Source of the DNA: an uncultured Pelagibacteraceae bacterium
GTDB lineage: Bacteria > Pseudomonadota > Alphaproteobacteria > Pelagibacterales > Pelagibacteraceae
DNA: 64,000 nt
NCBI GenBank assembly: GCA_902615145.1
Contig: CACMNK010000003.1
Location: 42,499-106,498 of the forward strand
Reading direction: 5' to 3'
Shown: positions 1-8,344 of the stretch, one piece after another
How the letters are laid out: every line of letters begins with the position of its first letter
Position numbering within the stretch: position 1 is the first letter of the stretch
Program-made: the position numbers and the translations under genes
The notes under the pieces: model-generated
Told to the model about the DNA's origin: nothing
Seen by the model: the letters and a program-made list of their open reading frames with translations, nothing else
Database searches by the model: none

Positions 1-281
1 GTATATAAAATATATCCAAATATAATTAAAGGCAAAGAACCAATAATTATTAAACTTAATAATTTATTATTATTTCTTAGATCAAATAACTCTTTTCTAA
101 AATAAAAAATTACCGCAATTAATGAGCCTAAATGTAAACTTATATCTATCAACAAAGAACTTGTCTCTAAATCGTAAAAGTTTGATACTAATATTAAATG
201 AGCTGATGAGCTTATGGGTAAAAACTCTGAAATTCCTTGAATAGAAGAAAGAATTAAAATTTCTATAAAATCTCTAAACAT
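1..281 (-). CDS. uppP: Undecaprenyl-diphosphatase UppP/BacA (N-terminal part, runs off the window)
   Basis: Integral membrane phosphatase that recycles undecaprenyl pyrophosphate to the monophosphate lipid carrier for peptidoglycan and other envelope polymers. The first 93 codons are visible, starting at an ATG whose complement lies at 279-281. The N-terminus carries the family signature EFLPISSSAHL at about residues 18-28, the BacA catalytic/substrate motif, with Ala where most homologues have Gly before His. Hydrophobic stretches follow. The 3' end lies beyond base 1. It is divergent from gltD across a 182-base gap. The identification is firm from the motif; the full length cannot be judged. 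Confidence 0.9.
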   Translation of the reverse strand, partial: MFRDFIEILILSSIQGISEFLPISSSAHLILVSNFYDLETSSLLIDISLHLGSLIAVIFYFRKELFDLRNNNKLLSLIIIGSLPLIIFGYILY

Positions 282-370
282 ATAAGTGTCGTAACTTAAA
301 AAATATTCATTTTAAACAATTCGATTTAATCATAGTAGATATGCAAAAATCAGATTAAGTAGGTTTTAAG

Positions 371-390
371 CTAAATATTGCTATATTTAG
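371..390. repeat. Inverted repeat upstream of gltD (first of two)
   Basis: CTAAATAT and ATATTTAG form a perfect 8-bp inverted repeat around a 4-base centre (TGCT). Its last three bases (388-390) are also the first three bases of the next inverted repeat, so the two hairpins could not form together in RNA. As DNA they could be two overlapping operator half-site pairs. It lies 74 bases before the gltD start. Confidence 0.55.
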
Positions 391-408
391 GTCAAAATTA
401 TTGACCTA
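388..408. promoter_or_regulatory. Inverted repeat, putative operator of gltDB
   Basis: TAGGTCAA and TTGACCTA form a perfect 8-bp inverted repeat with a 5-base spacer (AATTA). It contains GC pairs in an otherwise AT-only gap, so it is unlikely to be composition noise. The right arm contains TTGACC (401-406), a good -35 hexamer, so a bound dimeric regulator would compete with RNA polymerase. No named regulator is assigned; a nitrogen-status regulator is an inference from the downstream gene. Confidence 0.55.
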
Positions 409-428
409 TATATTTCTTTTACTAATAA
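401..428 (+). promoter_or_regulatory. Candidate promoter of gltDB
   Basis: A TTGACC -35 hexamer at 401-406 is followed, after a 16-base spacer, by TAATAA at 423-428 as a possible -10. This would give a 5' leader of about 30 bases before the gltD ATG at 464. The -10 is imperfect. Confidence 0.4.
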
Positions 429-463
429 AAACAATGTATATCTTGCCATAAAATTTAAAAAAA

Positions 464-1903
464 ATGACTGATAAAATGCTAAAATTCGTCAAAATAGGTC
501 AACAAACTCCACCTAAAAGAGGAGTAGATAATAGAAAAGATGATTTTAATGAAATCTATGACGAATTTATAACTCAAAAAGCACAAGAGCAGTCAAGTAG
601 ATGCTCTCAATGTGGTGTTCCCTTTTGCCAAGTCCATTGTCCGCTAAGTAACAATATTCCAGACTGGCTCAAATTGACTGCTGAGGGCAGATTAAAGGAA
701 GCTTATGAATTATCTCAGAGCACAAACAACATGCCCGAGGTTTGTGGTAGAATATGTCCACAAGACAGATTATGTGAGGGTAACTGTGTTATTGAGCAGT
801 CAGGCCATGGCACTGTTACTATTGGATCAGTCGAAAAATATATTACAGATAGTGCATGGGAAAATGGATGGGTAAAACCAATTTCAGTTAAACACGAAAA
901 AGATCAAAGTGTTGGAATAATTGGCGCTGGACCTGCTGGACTTGCAGCTGCTGAGCAACTTAGGAAAAATGGATATCAAATAACTGTTTATGATAGATAT
1001 GACAGAGCAGGTGGTTTGTTAATTTATGGTATACCAAATTTTAAATTAGAAAAACATGTAGTCGAGAGAAGAACCAAATTGTTGAAAGATGGTGGGATTA
1101 AATTTGAACAAAATTTTGAAGTTGGTAAGGATGCAACTTTAGAGCAACTGAGAAAAAGACATGATGCAATTTTAATTGCTACCGGGGTTTATAAATCAAG
1201 AGAGATAAATCTACCAGGGAATGACTTAGATAATATTTTTCCTGCTATGGAGTTTTTAACAGCATCAAATAAAAAGGGATTAGGAGACAAAGTTGATTTA
1301 TTTGATAAAGGTATATTAAATGCTGAAGGTAAAGATGTTGTAGTTATTGGAGGTGGAGACACAGCAATGGATTGTGTTCGAACCTCAGTAAGACAAAAAG
1401 CTAACTCGGTTAAATGCTTATATAGAAGAGATAAAGATAATATGCCTGGATCTGCAAGAGAAGTAGCTAACGCAGAAGAAGAAGGTGTTGAATTTGTTTG
1501 GTTGTCTAGTCCAAAAGAATTTAAAGGAAAAAATAAAATCGAAAAATTAATTGTAGATCAAATCCAACTTGGAGATCCAGACGACTCAGGTAGAAGAAGA
1601 CCAGAAATTAAACAAGGATCTGATTTTGAAATTAAAGCAGATATGGTAATAAAAGCTTTAGGATTTGATCCAGAAAACTTGCCATTATTATTTGAAGCAC
1701 AAGAGTTACAAGTTACAAAATGGGGAACAATAAAAGCTGATTTTGATACCATGGAGACAAATATCAAAGGTGTTTTTGCTGCTGGAGATATTGTAAGAGG
1801 TGCATCTTTAGTGGTATGGGCAATAAAAGATGGAAGAGATGCTGCGTCATCAATCAAGTCTTATCTTGAAAATATAGAATTAAAAAAATCAAAAGTTGCA
1901 TAA
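464..1903 (+). CDS. gltD: Glutamate synthase (NADPH) small subunit
   Basis: Feeds electrons from NADPH to the large GOGAT subunit, which converts glutamine and 2-oxoglutarate to two glutamates. The 479 residues show the two N-terminal cysteine clusters (Cys47, 50, 55, 59 and Cys94, 98, 104, 108) that ligate the 4Fe-4S centres. An FAD-binding GAGPAG lies near residues 154-159, an NADPH-binding GGGDTAMD near 295-302, and the C-terminal AAGDIVRG FAD motif is present. The stop codon shares one base with the gltB start (TAATG), so the two are translationally coupled. The small subunit comes first here; gltB-gltD is the more familiar order. Full length and intact. Confidence 0.97.
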   Translation: MTDKMLKFVKIGQQTPPKRGVDNRKDDFNEIYDEFITQKAQEQSSRCSQCGVPFCQVHCPLSNNIPDWLKLTAEGRLKEAYELSQSTNNMPEVCGRICPQDRLCEGNCVIEQSGHGTVTIGSVEKYITDSAWENGWVKPISVKHEKDQSVGIIGAGPAGLAAAEQLRKNGYQITVYDRYDRAGGLLIYGIPNFKLEKHVVERRTKLLKDGGIKFEQNFEVGKDATLEQLRKRHDAILIATGVYKSREINLPGNDLDNIFPAMEFLTASNKKGLGDKVDLFDKGILNAEGKDVVVIGGGDTAMDCVRTSVRQKANSVKCLYRRDKDNMPGSAREVANAEEEGVEFVWLSSPKEFKGKNKIEKLIVDQIQLGDPDDSGRRRPEIKQGSDFEIKADMVIKALGFDPENLPLLFEAQELQVTKWGTIKADFDTMETNIKGVFAAGDIVRGASLVVWAIKDGRDAASSIKSYLENIELKKSKVA

Positions 1904-4900
1904 TGAGGACTTATAAAAAAAATTTAGAATTACTTACTAAAAATAATGTTTATTCTAAAGAAATGGAACATGATGCATGTGGAGTAGGGTTAATTGCATC
2001 GACAGAGGGAAAAAAATCAAGAGAAGTTGTAGAATATGGAATTGAAGCTTTGAAAGCTGTTTGGCATAGAGGGGCTGTTGATGCTGATGGAAAAACGGGT
2101 GATGGGGCAGGAATACATTTAGAAATACCCAAAGATTTTTTTGTTGAAAAAATAGAGGTTACAGGTCACACACATGATGGTTCTGATATTTGTGTTGGGA
2201 TGATTTTTTTACCCAGGAATGATTATGCTGCACAGGAAAGCTGTAAAACGATTGTAGAAAGTGAGTTAACCAAAAATGATTTTAGTATTTATGGTTGGAG
2301 GCAGGTGCCTGTTAATCCAAAAGTTTTAGGAGAAAAGGCTCTTCAAACAATGCCAGAGATAATTCAAGTACTTTTCAAAGCAAATAATAAAAATCTACTT
2401 GATAAAGATCTTGAGAGAAAAATTTATGAAACAAGAAAAAAAATAGAGAATAAAGCGTTCAATTTATCATTAAATAATTTTTATATTTGTTCAATAAGCG
2501 CCAAATCAATTATCTATAAAGGCATGTTTTTAGCTGAAGCTATTTCAGATTTTTTCTTGGATTTAAGGGATGTGAGATTTATTTCAAGATTTGCAATTTT
2601 TCATCAGAGATTTTCAACCAACACCGCTCCGAGCTGGAGTTTGGCTCAACCGTTTAGAGCGGTCGCCCATAATGGTGAAATTAATACTTATAAAGGAAAC
2701 AAAAACTGGATGAGAGTTCACGAACAAGAGATGAGTAGTCCTTTTTTTGAAAATATTGAAAATTTAAAGCCAGTTATTCAAAAAGGTGTTTCAGACTCTG
2801 CGGCCCTAGATAATGTTTTTGAGTTATTAAATAAATCAGGTCAACCCGCCCCTTTAGCAAAATTAATGATGATCCCTGATGCTTGGTCAAAAAGAAATAA
2901 AACTCTACCAAAAAACCATCAACAACTGTTTAATTTTTTAAATAGCACTATGGAACCTTGGGATGGTCCTGCAGCAATTGCTGCAACAGATAATGAGTGG
3001 GTTATTGCAGCAAATGACCGTAATGGTTTAAGACCCTTAAGATACGCAATAACAAAAGATAAATTTCTCTTTGCTGGATCTGAAACTGGAATGATTGAGT
3101 TAAATGAAAAAAGAATTTTATCAAAAGGTAGATTAGGCCCTGGTGAGATAATTGGGGTTAGAATTGAAAAAGGTAAATTATTTACGAATAACCAAATTAA
3201 AGACTATTTAGCGAAAGAATATAAACATTTTAATTCTCAGATAATAGATTTAGATGAAAAATTATTCATTTCTAATGAGAAACATAATTTTGATGGCGAG
3301 GATCTAAGGAGACGACAACACACTTTTGGAATAAGCTTAGAAGACTTAGAGTTAATCTTACATCCAATGGCAGAAGACGCTAAAGAGGCAACGGGTTCTA
3401 TGGGTGATGATACACCTTTAGCAGTTTTATCAGATAAATACAGACCACTTTATCATTTTTTTAGACAAAACTTTAGCCAAGTGACTAATCCACCGATTGA
3501 CTCTCTAAGAGAAAATAAAGTTATGAGTTTGAAAACTAGATTTGGTAATCTTGGGAATATTTTAGATTTTGATACCTTAACAAAAGAAAATATTTATGTT
3601 TTGAATAGCCCGGTATTATCGAATTCACAATTTAATAAATTTATTAATTTTTTTGGCAAAAACTCAGTTTCTATAGATTGTACTTTTTCGAATGAGCAAA
3701 ATTTATTTGACTCTATTAAAAGGATTCAAAAAGAGTCAGAAATTGCTGTTAGGCAGGGTGTGACACAATTAGTTTTAAGTGACAAAGATATTTCAAATAA
3801 GAGAATGCCTATGCCAATGTTGTTATGCGTTGGAGCGATTAATACTTTTTTAATTGATAAAAAATTGAGAGGATATGTTTCAATCAATGTTCAATCTGGT
3901 GAGGCGTTAGATACCCACTCTTTTGCAACATTGATAGGAGTTGGAGCAACTACAGTTAATCCATATATAGCTTTTGATAGTTTATACCAAAGACATGAGA
4001 AAAAGTTATTTGGTCAGTATAGTTTTGATGAATGTGTCGAAAGGTATATCAAATCAGTGAATGCAGGATTGTTAAAAATCATGTCAAAAATGGGTATCTC
4101 TGTTTTAAGTTCTTATAGGGGTGGATGTAATTTTGAAACTGTTGGTCTAAGCAGATCAATAGTTGATGATTATTTTCCAGGAGTTACCTCAAAAATTTCT
4201 GGTATTGGATTGTCAGGAATTGAAAAAAAAATACGTGCAATACACAAAGAAGCATTTGAGAGTACTGATACGGTTTTGCCTATTGGTGGTATCTATAGAT
4301 ACAGAAAGAATGGAGAAACACATCAATATCAAGGTAGATTAATCCACTTATTGCAGAGTGCAGTGGGGTCAAATTCTTATTCAGCATATAAAAAATATGC
4401 TGAGGGAATATATAACTTGCCACCAATTAATTTAAGGGATTTGATTGATTTTAGAAAAAAAAAATTAGGTCCTTCTATTCAAATTTCTGAGGTTGAACCG
4501 ATAGAAAAAATATTAAAGAGATTTGGTAGTGGAAGTATGTCTCATGGAGCATTATCTAAGGAGGCACATGAAACTTTGGCTATTGGGATGAATAGGATTA
4601 AAGGTGCATCCTGTAGCGGAGAAGGCGGTGAAGATGCCAATAGATTCAAAATCATGGACTCTGGTGATAGTGCGAATTCGAGGGTAAAGCAAATCGCATC
4701 TGCTAGATTTGGCGTAACAGTTAATTACTTGAACAATTGTAATGAAATTGAGATCAAAATTGCTCAAGGTGCAAAACCTGGTGAAGGTGGCCAATTACCA
4801 GGATTTAAAGTAACAGATGAAATTGCTAAGCTAAGGCATTCAACACCAGGCGTTACATTAATTTCTCCACCTCCACATCATGATATTTATTCAATTGAGG

Positions 4901-6408
4901 ACTTAGCTCAGCTTATTTATGATTTAAAACAAATCAACCCTAGGGCAAGAATTGGTGTCAAATTAGTTGCGTCATCTGGTGTAGGTACTATTGCAGCTGG
5001 TGTGGCAAAAGCTAAAGCTGATATAATTTTAATTTCAGGACATAATGGAGGAACTGGAGCTACACCACAGACGAGTGTAAAATATGTAGGCATTCCTTGG
5101 GAGATGGGACTTACAGAGGCAAATCAAGTTTTGACATTAAATAATCTAAGACACAAAGTTACCTTAAGAACTGATGGAGGCATTAAAACGGGAAGAGACG
5201 TTGTTATTGCAGCTATGATGGGTGCAGAGGAATATGGTGTAGCAACTACTGCTTTAGTGGCTATGGGTTGCATTATGGTAAGGCAGTGTCATTCAAATAC
5301 TTGTCCTGTAGGAGTATGTACACAAGATGAAAAACTAAGAGAAAAATTTACTGGAACTCCTGATAAAGTAGTAAATTTATTTACGTTTATCGCTACAGAG
5401 GTAAGAGAAATTTTAGCTTCACTTGGTTTTAAATCTTTAAATGAAGTTATCGGTCGAACAGATTTATTGATGCAAGTAAGTAAAGCCTCGCCTAATCTAG
5501 ATGATTTAGATCTTAATCCTCTATTTGTACAAGCAGACCCTGGTAATAATAAGAGGTACTGTGAGATATCGGAAATTAACGAAGTTCCAGATACGCTGGA
5601 TCAAGAGATTTGGCCTCAAATAGAAAAGGCTTTAGATAACTCTGAGAAAATAAATAATGAGTTTTTAATCCAAAATACTAATAGAGCTGTGGGTACTAGA
5701 ATTTCACATCACTTGTATAAAAAATATGGTTATGAAAAATTAGAGGAAAATTTTTTAACTCTTGATTTTAAAGGTTCAGCTGGACAATCTTTTGGGGCAT
5801 TTACAGCAAAAGGACTTAAACTTAATTTAAAAGGTGATGCAAATGATTACGTTGGTAAAGGTTTATCAGGAGCTACCATTTCAATAAAACTTCCTGATGA
5901 AAGTAATTTAATTTCAAATGAGAATACTATTATTGGTAACACGGTTCTTTATGGTGCAACTTCAGGTAAACTTTTTGCAGCTGGTCAAGCTGGCGATAGG
6001 TTTGCAGTAAGAAATTCTGGTGCAATAACTGTTGTCGAGGGTTGTGACTCAAATGGTTGTGAATATATGACAGGTGGAACGGCAGTAATTCTTGGAGATG
6101 TTGGTGATAATTTTGCAGCTGGTATGACAGGGGGTATGGCTTTTATTTATGACAAATCAAAAGAATTTGAAAAAAAAGTAAACCCTGACTCAGTCGTATG
6201 GCAAAATGTAGAGACCGAATATTGGTCAAAATTTTTAAAAGAATTAGTACTCGAACACAGTAATGAAACTGGATCTAATTTGTCAAAAAAAATAATTGAT
6301 GATTTTGACAACGAGTTAAAGAATTTTGTACAGGTTTGTCCAAAAGAAATGATAGATAAGCTTAAAAATCCAATTTCTGCAAAAACAAAAAAACAAAAAG
6401 TTAGCTAA
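1903..6408 (+). CDS. gltB: Glutamate synthase (NADPH) large subunit
   Basis: GOGAT large subunit. The N-terminal class II glutaminase domain releases ammonia from glutamine, and the FMN TIM-barrel synthase domain adds it to 2-oxoglutarate. At 1501 residues it is the usual length. Cys26, in ACGVG, becomes the N-terminal nucleophile after removal of a 25-residue propeptide. The 3Fe-4S ligands are Cys1123, Cys1129 and Cys1134. The C-terminal glycine-rich beta-helix (GXXG repeats) is present from about residue 1280. It overlaps gltD by one base and, convergently, the downstream hydrolase by 8 bases. With gltD it forms the main route of ammonium into glutamate. Confidence 0.98.
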   Translation: MRTYKKNLELLTKNNVYSKEMEHDACGVGLIASTEGKKSREVVEYGIEALKAVWHRGAVDADGKTGDGAGIHLEIPKDFFVEKIEVTGHTHDGSDICVGMIFLPRNDYAAQESCKTIVESELTKNDFSIYGWRQVPVNPKVLGEKALQTMPEIIQVLFKANNKNLLDKDLERKIYETRKKIENKAFNLSLNNFYICSISAKSIIYKGMFLAEAISDFFLDLRDVRFISRFAIFHQRFSTNTAPSWSLAQPFRAVAHNGEINTYKGNKNWMRVHEQEMSSPFFENIENLKPVIQKGVSDSAALDNVFELLNKSGQPAPLAKLMMIPDAWSKRNKTLPKNHQQLFNFLNSTMEPWDGPAAIAATDNEWVIAANDRNGLRPLRYAITKDKFLFAGSETGMIELNEKRILSKGRLGPGEIIGVRIEKGKLFTNNQIKDYLAKEYKHFNSQIIDLDEKLFISNEKHNFDGEDLRRRQHTFGISLEDLELILHPMAEDAKEATGSMGDDTPLAVLSDKYRPLYHFFRQNFSQVTNPPIDSLRENKVMSLKTRFGNLGNILDFDTLTKENIYVLNSPVLSNSQFNKFINFFGKNSVSIDCTFSNEQNLFDSIKRIQKESEIAVRQGVTQLVLSDKDISNKRMPMPMLLCVGAINTFLIDKKLRGYVSINVQSGEALDTHSFATLIGVGATTVNPYIAFDSLYQRHEKKLFGQYSFDECVERYIKSVNAGLLKIMSKMGISVLSSYRGGCNFETVGLSRSIVDDYFPGVTSKISGIGLSGIEKKIRAIHKEAFESTDTVLPIGGIYRYRKNGETHQYQGRLIHLLQSAVGSNSYSAYKKYAEGIYNLPPINLRDLIDFRKKKLGPSIQISEVEPIEKILKRFGSGSMSHGALSKEAHETLAIGMNRIKGASCSGEGGEDANRFKIMDSGDSANSRVKQIASARFGVTVNYLNNCNEIEIKIAQGAKPGEGGQLPGFKVTDEIAKLRHSTPGVTLISPPPHHDIYSIEDLAQLIYDLKQINPRARIGVKLVASSGVGTIAAGVAKAKADIILISGHNGGTGATPQTSVKYVGIPWEMGLTEANQVLTLNNLRHKVTLRTDGGIKTGRDVVIAAMMGAEEYGVATTALVAMGCIMVRQCHSNTCPVGVCTQDEKLREKFTGTPDKVVNLFTFIATEVREILASLGFKSLNEVIGRTDLLMQVSKASPNLDDLDLNPLFVQADPGNNKRYCEISEINEVPDTLDQEIWPQIEKALDNSEKINNEFLIQNTNRAVGTRISHHLYKKYGYEKLEENFLTLDFKGSAGQSFGAFTAKGLKLNLKGDANDYVGKGLSGATISIKLPDESNLISNENTIIGNTVLYGATSGKLFAAGQAGDRFAVRNSGAITVVEGCDSNGCEYMTGGTAVILGDVGDNFAAGMTGGMAFIYDKSKEFEKKVNPDSVVWQNVETEYWSKFLKELVLEHSNETGSNLSKKIIDDFDNELKNFVQVCPKEMIDKLKNPISAKTKKQKVS

Positions 6409-7147
6409 TCATTAATTTTAACTCTCTTTTCAATATTTTAAGCCATTTAGATGAAGACAAACTATGATCACCGTTTTTTACAATTACTAATTTCTTTTTT
6501 TTCGATTTAAACATTTTCAAAATCTTTTTTGAGTAAATTACGGGGACAGACTCATCTTTACTCCCATGAACCATTGTTACATTTACATTTTGATTTATTT
6601 TTTTGTTTAAAACTTTGTTCTTTTTCCCATCTTTTAATAATTGATGAGTAATTGGATAAGTGTAGTCACCATATTTAAGAGAATATATACCATTTTTAAT
6701 AATTTCCGATTTAATTTTTTTTGTAAATTTCTTCCACATTAAGTGTTCTAGAAATTCGGGTGCTGACCCAATTCCTAAAAAACCTACGATTTGTTTCTTA
6801 AAATATTTAAATTGATTTAATGAAATCCAAGAACCCATGCTTGACCCAATTAATATTATTTTATTTTTTTTGACAATTTTTCTAATTAGTTGATAAGTTT
6901 CATTTGTCCATTTGGTTATATTCCCATTAATAAATTTTCCTGATGATTTTCCATGGCCGGAATATTCTAAAGCTAAAAAACCTAAATTATTTTTCTTTGC
7001 AAATCTTAAAAAAGTTTTGGGTTTTTGACCCTCTAGGTCTGATTTAAAACCATGAAGAAAAACAAGATAAGTGTTTTTCCTCTTAAAATTCGTCAAATAT
7101 CTTATTCTTTTAGTTTTTGTCAGTTTTAAGTATTTAAACTTAGTCAT
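6401..7147 (-). CDS. Alpha/beta hydrolase, carboxylesterase-like
   Basis: A 248-residue serine hydrolase of the alpha/beta fold; the substrate is unknown. The oxyanion-hole segment is LHGFKSD (31-37), the nucleophile elbow GSSMG gives Ser103, and candidate acid and base are Asp198 (SKDES) and His228 (GDHS). No signal peptide is visible, so it is probably cytoplasmic. The protein is unusually rich in lysine. It is convergent with gltB, overlapping its end by 8 bases, and divergent from the glycosyltransferase gene at 7190 across a 42-base gap. Esterase or depolymerase activity is family-level inference. Confidence 0.8.
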   Translation of the reverse strand: MTKFKYLKLTKTKRIRYLTNFKRKNTYLVFLHGFKSDLEGQKPKTFLRFAKKNNLGFLALEYSGHGKSSGKFINGNITKWTNETYQLIRKIVKKNKIILIGSSMGSWISLNQFKYFKKQIVGFLGIGSAPEFLEHLMWKKFTKKIKSEIIKNGIYSLKYGDYTYPITHQLLKDGKKNKVLNKKINQNVNVTMVHGSKDESVPVIYSKKILKMFKSKKKKLVIVKNGDHSLSSSKWLKILKRELKLMIS

Positions 7148-7189
7148 AAAAGTTTATTAGTTATTTCGATTATTATATAATTAATTCTA

Positions 7190-8344
7190 ATGTCATTTAA
7201 TTTAAAAGTTTTACAAGTTATCCCCAAACTAGGCTATGGGGGAGCTGAAACTGGTTGTTATGATATTGCTCATTATCTTCCAGAAAATAACTGTAAATCT
7301 TTCATAGTTACGAGTGGTGGCGAGCTGACAAAATTTATAGATAGGAAAAAAGTAAAATTAATTAGATTACCTGTTCATAGCAAAAATCCTTTTATAATTT
7401 TATTAAACTCAATAATTTTAGTTTTTATTATTTTATTTTACAATATATCCATAGTTCACGCTCGAAGTAGAGCGCCAGCTTGGTCCTGTTTAATTGCAAC
7501 TAAATTAACAGGAAGAAAATTCGTAACAACTTTCCATGGCACATATAATTTCAATGGAAAAATCAAAAAATTTTATAATTCGGTTATGGTTAGGTCAGAT
7601 CTTATCATAGCTGGATCTAATTTTATTTTTTCCCACATTAAAGAAAATTATTCAAATCTTATTGATGTAAAAAAAAAATTACTTGTAATATTTAGAGGCA
7701 TAAATGTTGATTATTTTGACTCCAGTACATTGTTAGAAAAGGACGAAAAAAAATTATTAAACGAATGGGGCATATTAGAAAATAAAAAAATTATTTTGTT
7801 ACCTGGTAGATTAACTTCCTGGAAAGGTCAGGAACTATTTATTGAGGCGATTAATTTGGTTAACATTGAATTAGGTTATGAGGCATTTTATGCAGTAGTC
7901 TTAGGTAATGATCAAGGACGAGATGCGTATAAAAAAAAGTTACATCATCTTTGTGAACAATTCAAAATTTCTAATCAAGTAAAATTTATTGATTCGTGTA
8001 AAAATATGGCTTTGGCTTATAAAGTTTCAGATATAATTGTTTCAGCATCAATTGAACCGGAAGCATTTGGACGAGTTGCAGTAGAAGCCCAATCAATGGA
8101 AAAGCTGATAATTGCTAGTAATATTGGTGGATCAAATGAAACTGTGATTGACGATAAAACAGGATTGTTGTTTGAGTCTGGAGATCCGAAATCTTTAAGT
8201 AAAAAAATAATGCAATCTTTAACCATGGACGAAAGCTTATTGAAAACTATGGGTATTGAAGGTAGAAAAAACATTGTAAAAAAATTTAATGTTGAAAAAA
8301 TGTGTTTTTCTACTTATTCAGAGTATAAAAGATTGTTAAATTAA
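7190..8344 (+). CDS. Glycosyltransferase family 4 (GT-B fold)
   Basis: A 384-residue retaining glycosyltransferase that moves a sugar from a nucleotide donor to an unidentified acceptor, probably at the cytoplasmic face of the inner membrane. The N-terminus has the GT4 start with a glycine-rich loop (KLGYGGAET). The C-terminal Rossmann domain has the E-x7-E donor-binding motif within EPEAFGRVAVEAQ, near residues 287-300. A hydrophobic segment at about 60-85 may contact the membrane. Its TAA abuts the thrS ATG directly, so it is probably cotranscribed with the translation block by position only. Acceptor and sugar cannot be read from the sequence. Confidence 0.85.
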   Translation: MSFNLKVLQVIPKLGYGGAETGCYDIAHYLPENNCKSFIVTSGGELTKFIDRKKVKLIRLPVHSKNPFIILLNSIILVFIILFYNISIVHARSRAPAWSCLIATKLTGRKFVTTFHGTYNFNGKIKKFYNSVMVRSDLIIAGSNFIFSHIKENYSNLIDVKKKLLVIFRGINVDYFDSSTLLEKDEKKLLNEWGILENKKIILLPGRLTSWKGQELFIEAINLVNIELGYEAFYAVVLGNDQGRDAYKKKLHHLCEQFKISNQVKFIDSCKNMALAYKVSDIIVSASIEPEAFGRVAVEAQSMEKLIIASNIGGSNETVIDDKTGLLFESGDPKSLSKKIMQSLTMDESLLKTMGIEGRKNIVKKFNVEKMCFSTYSEYKRLLN

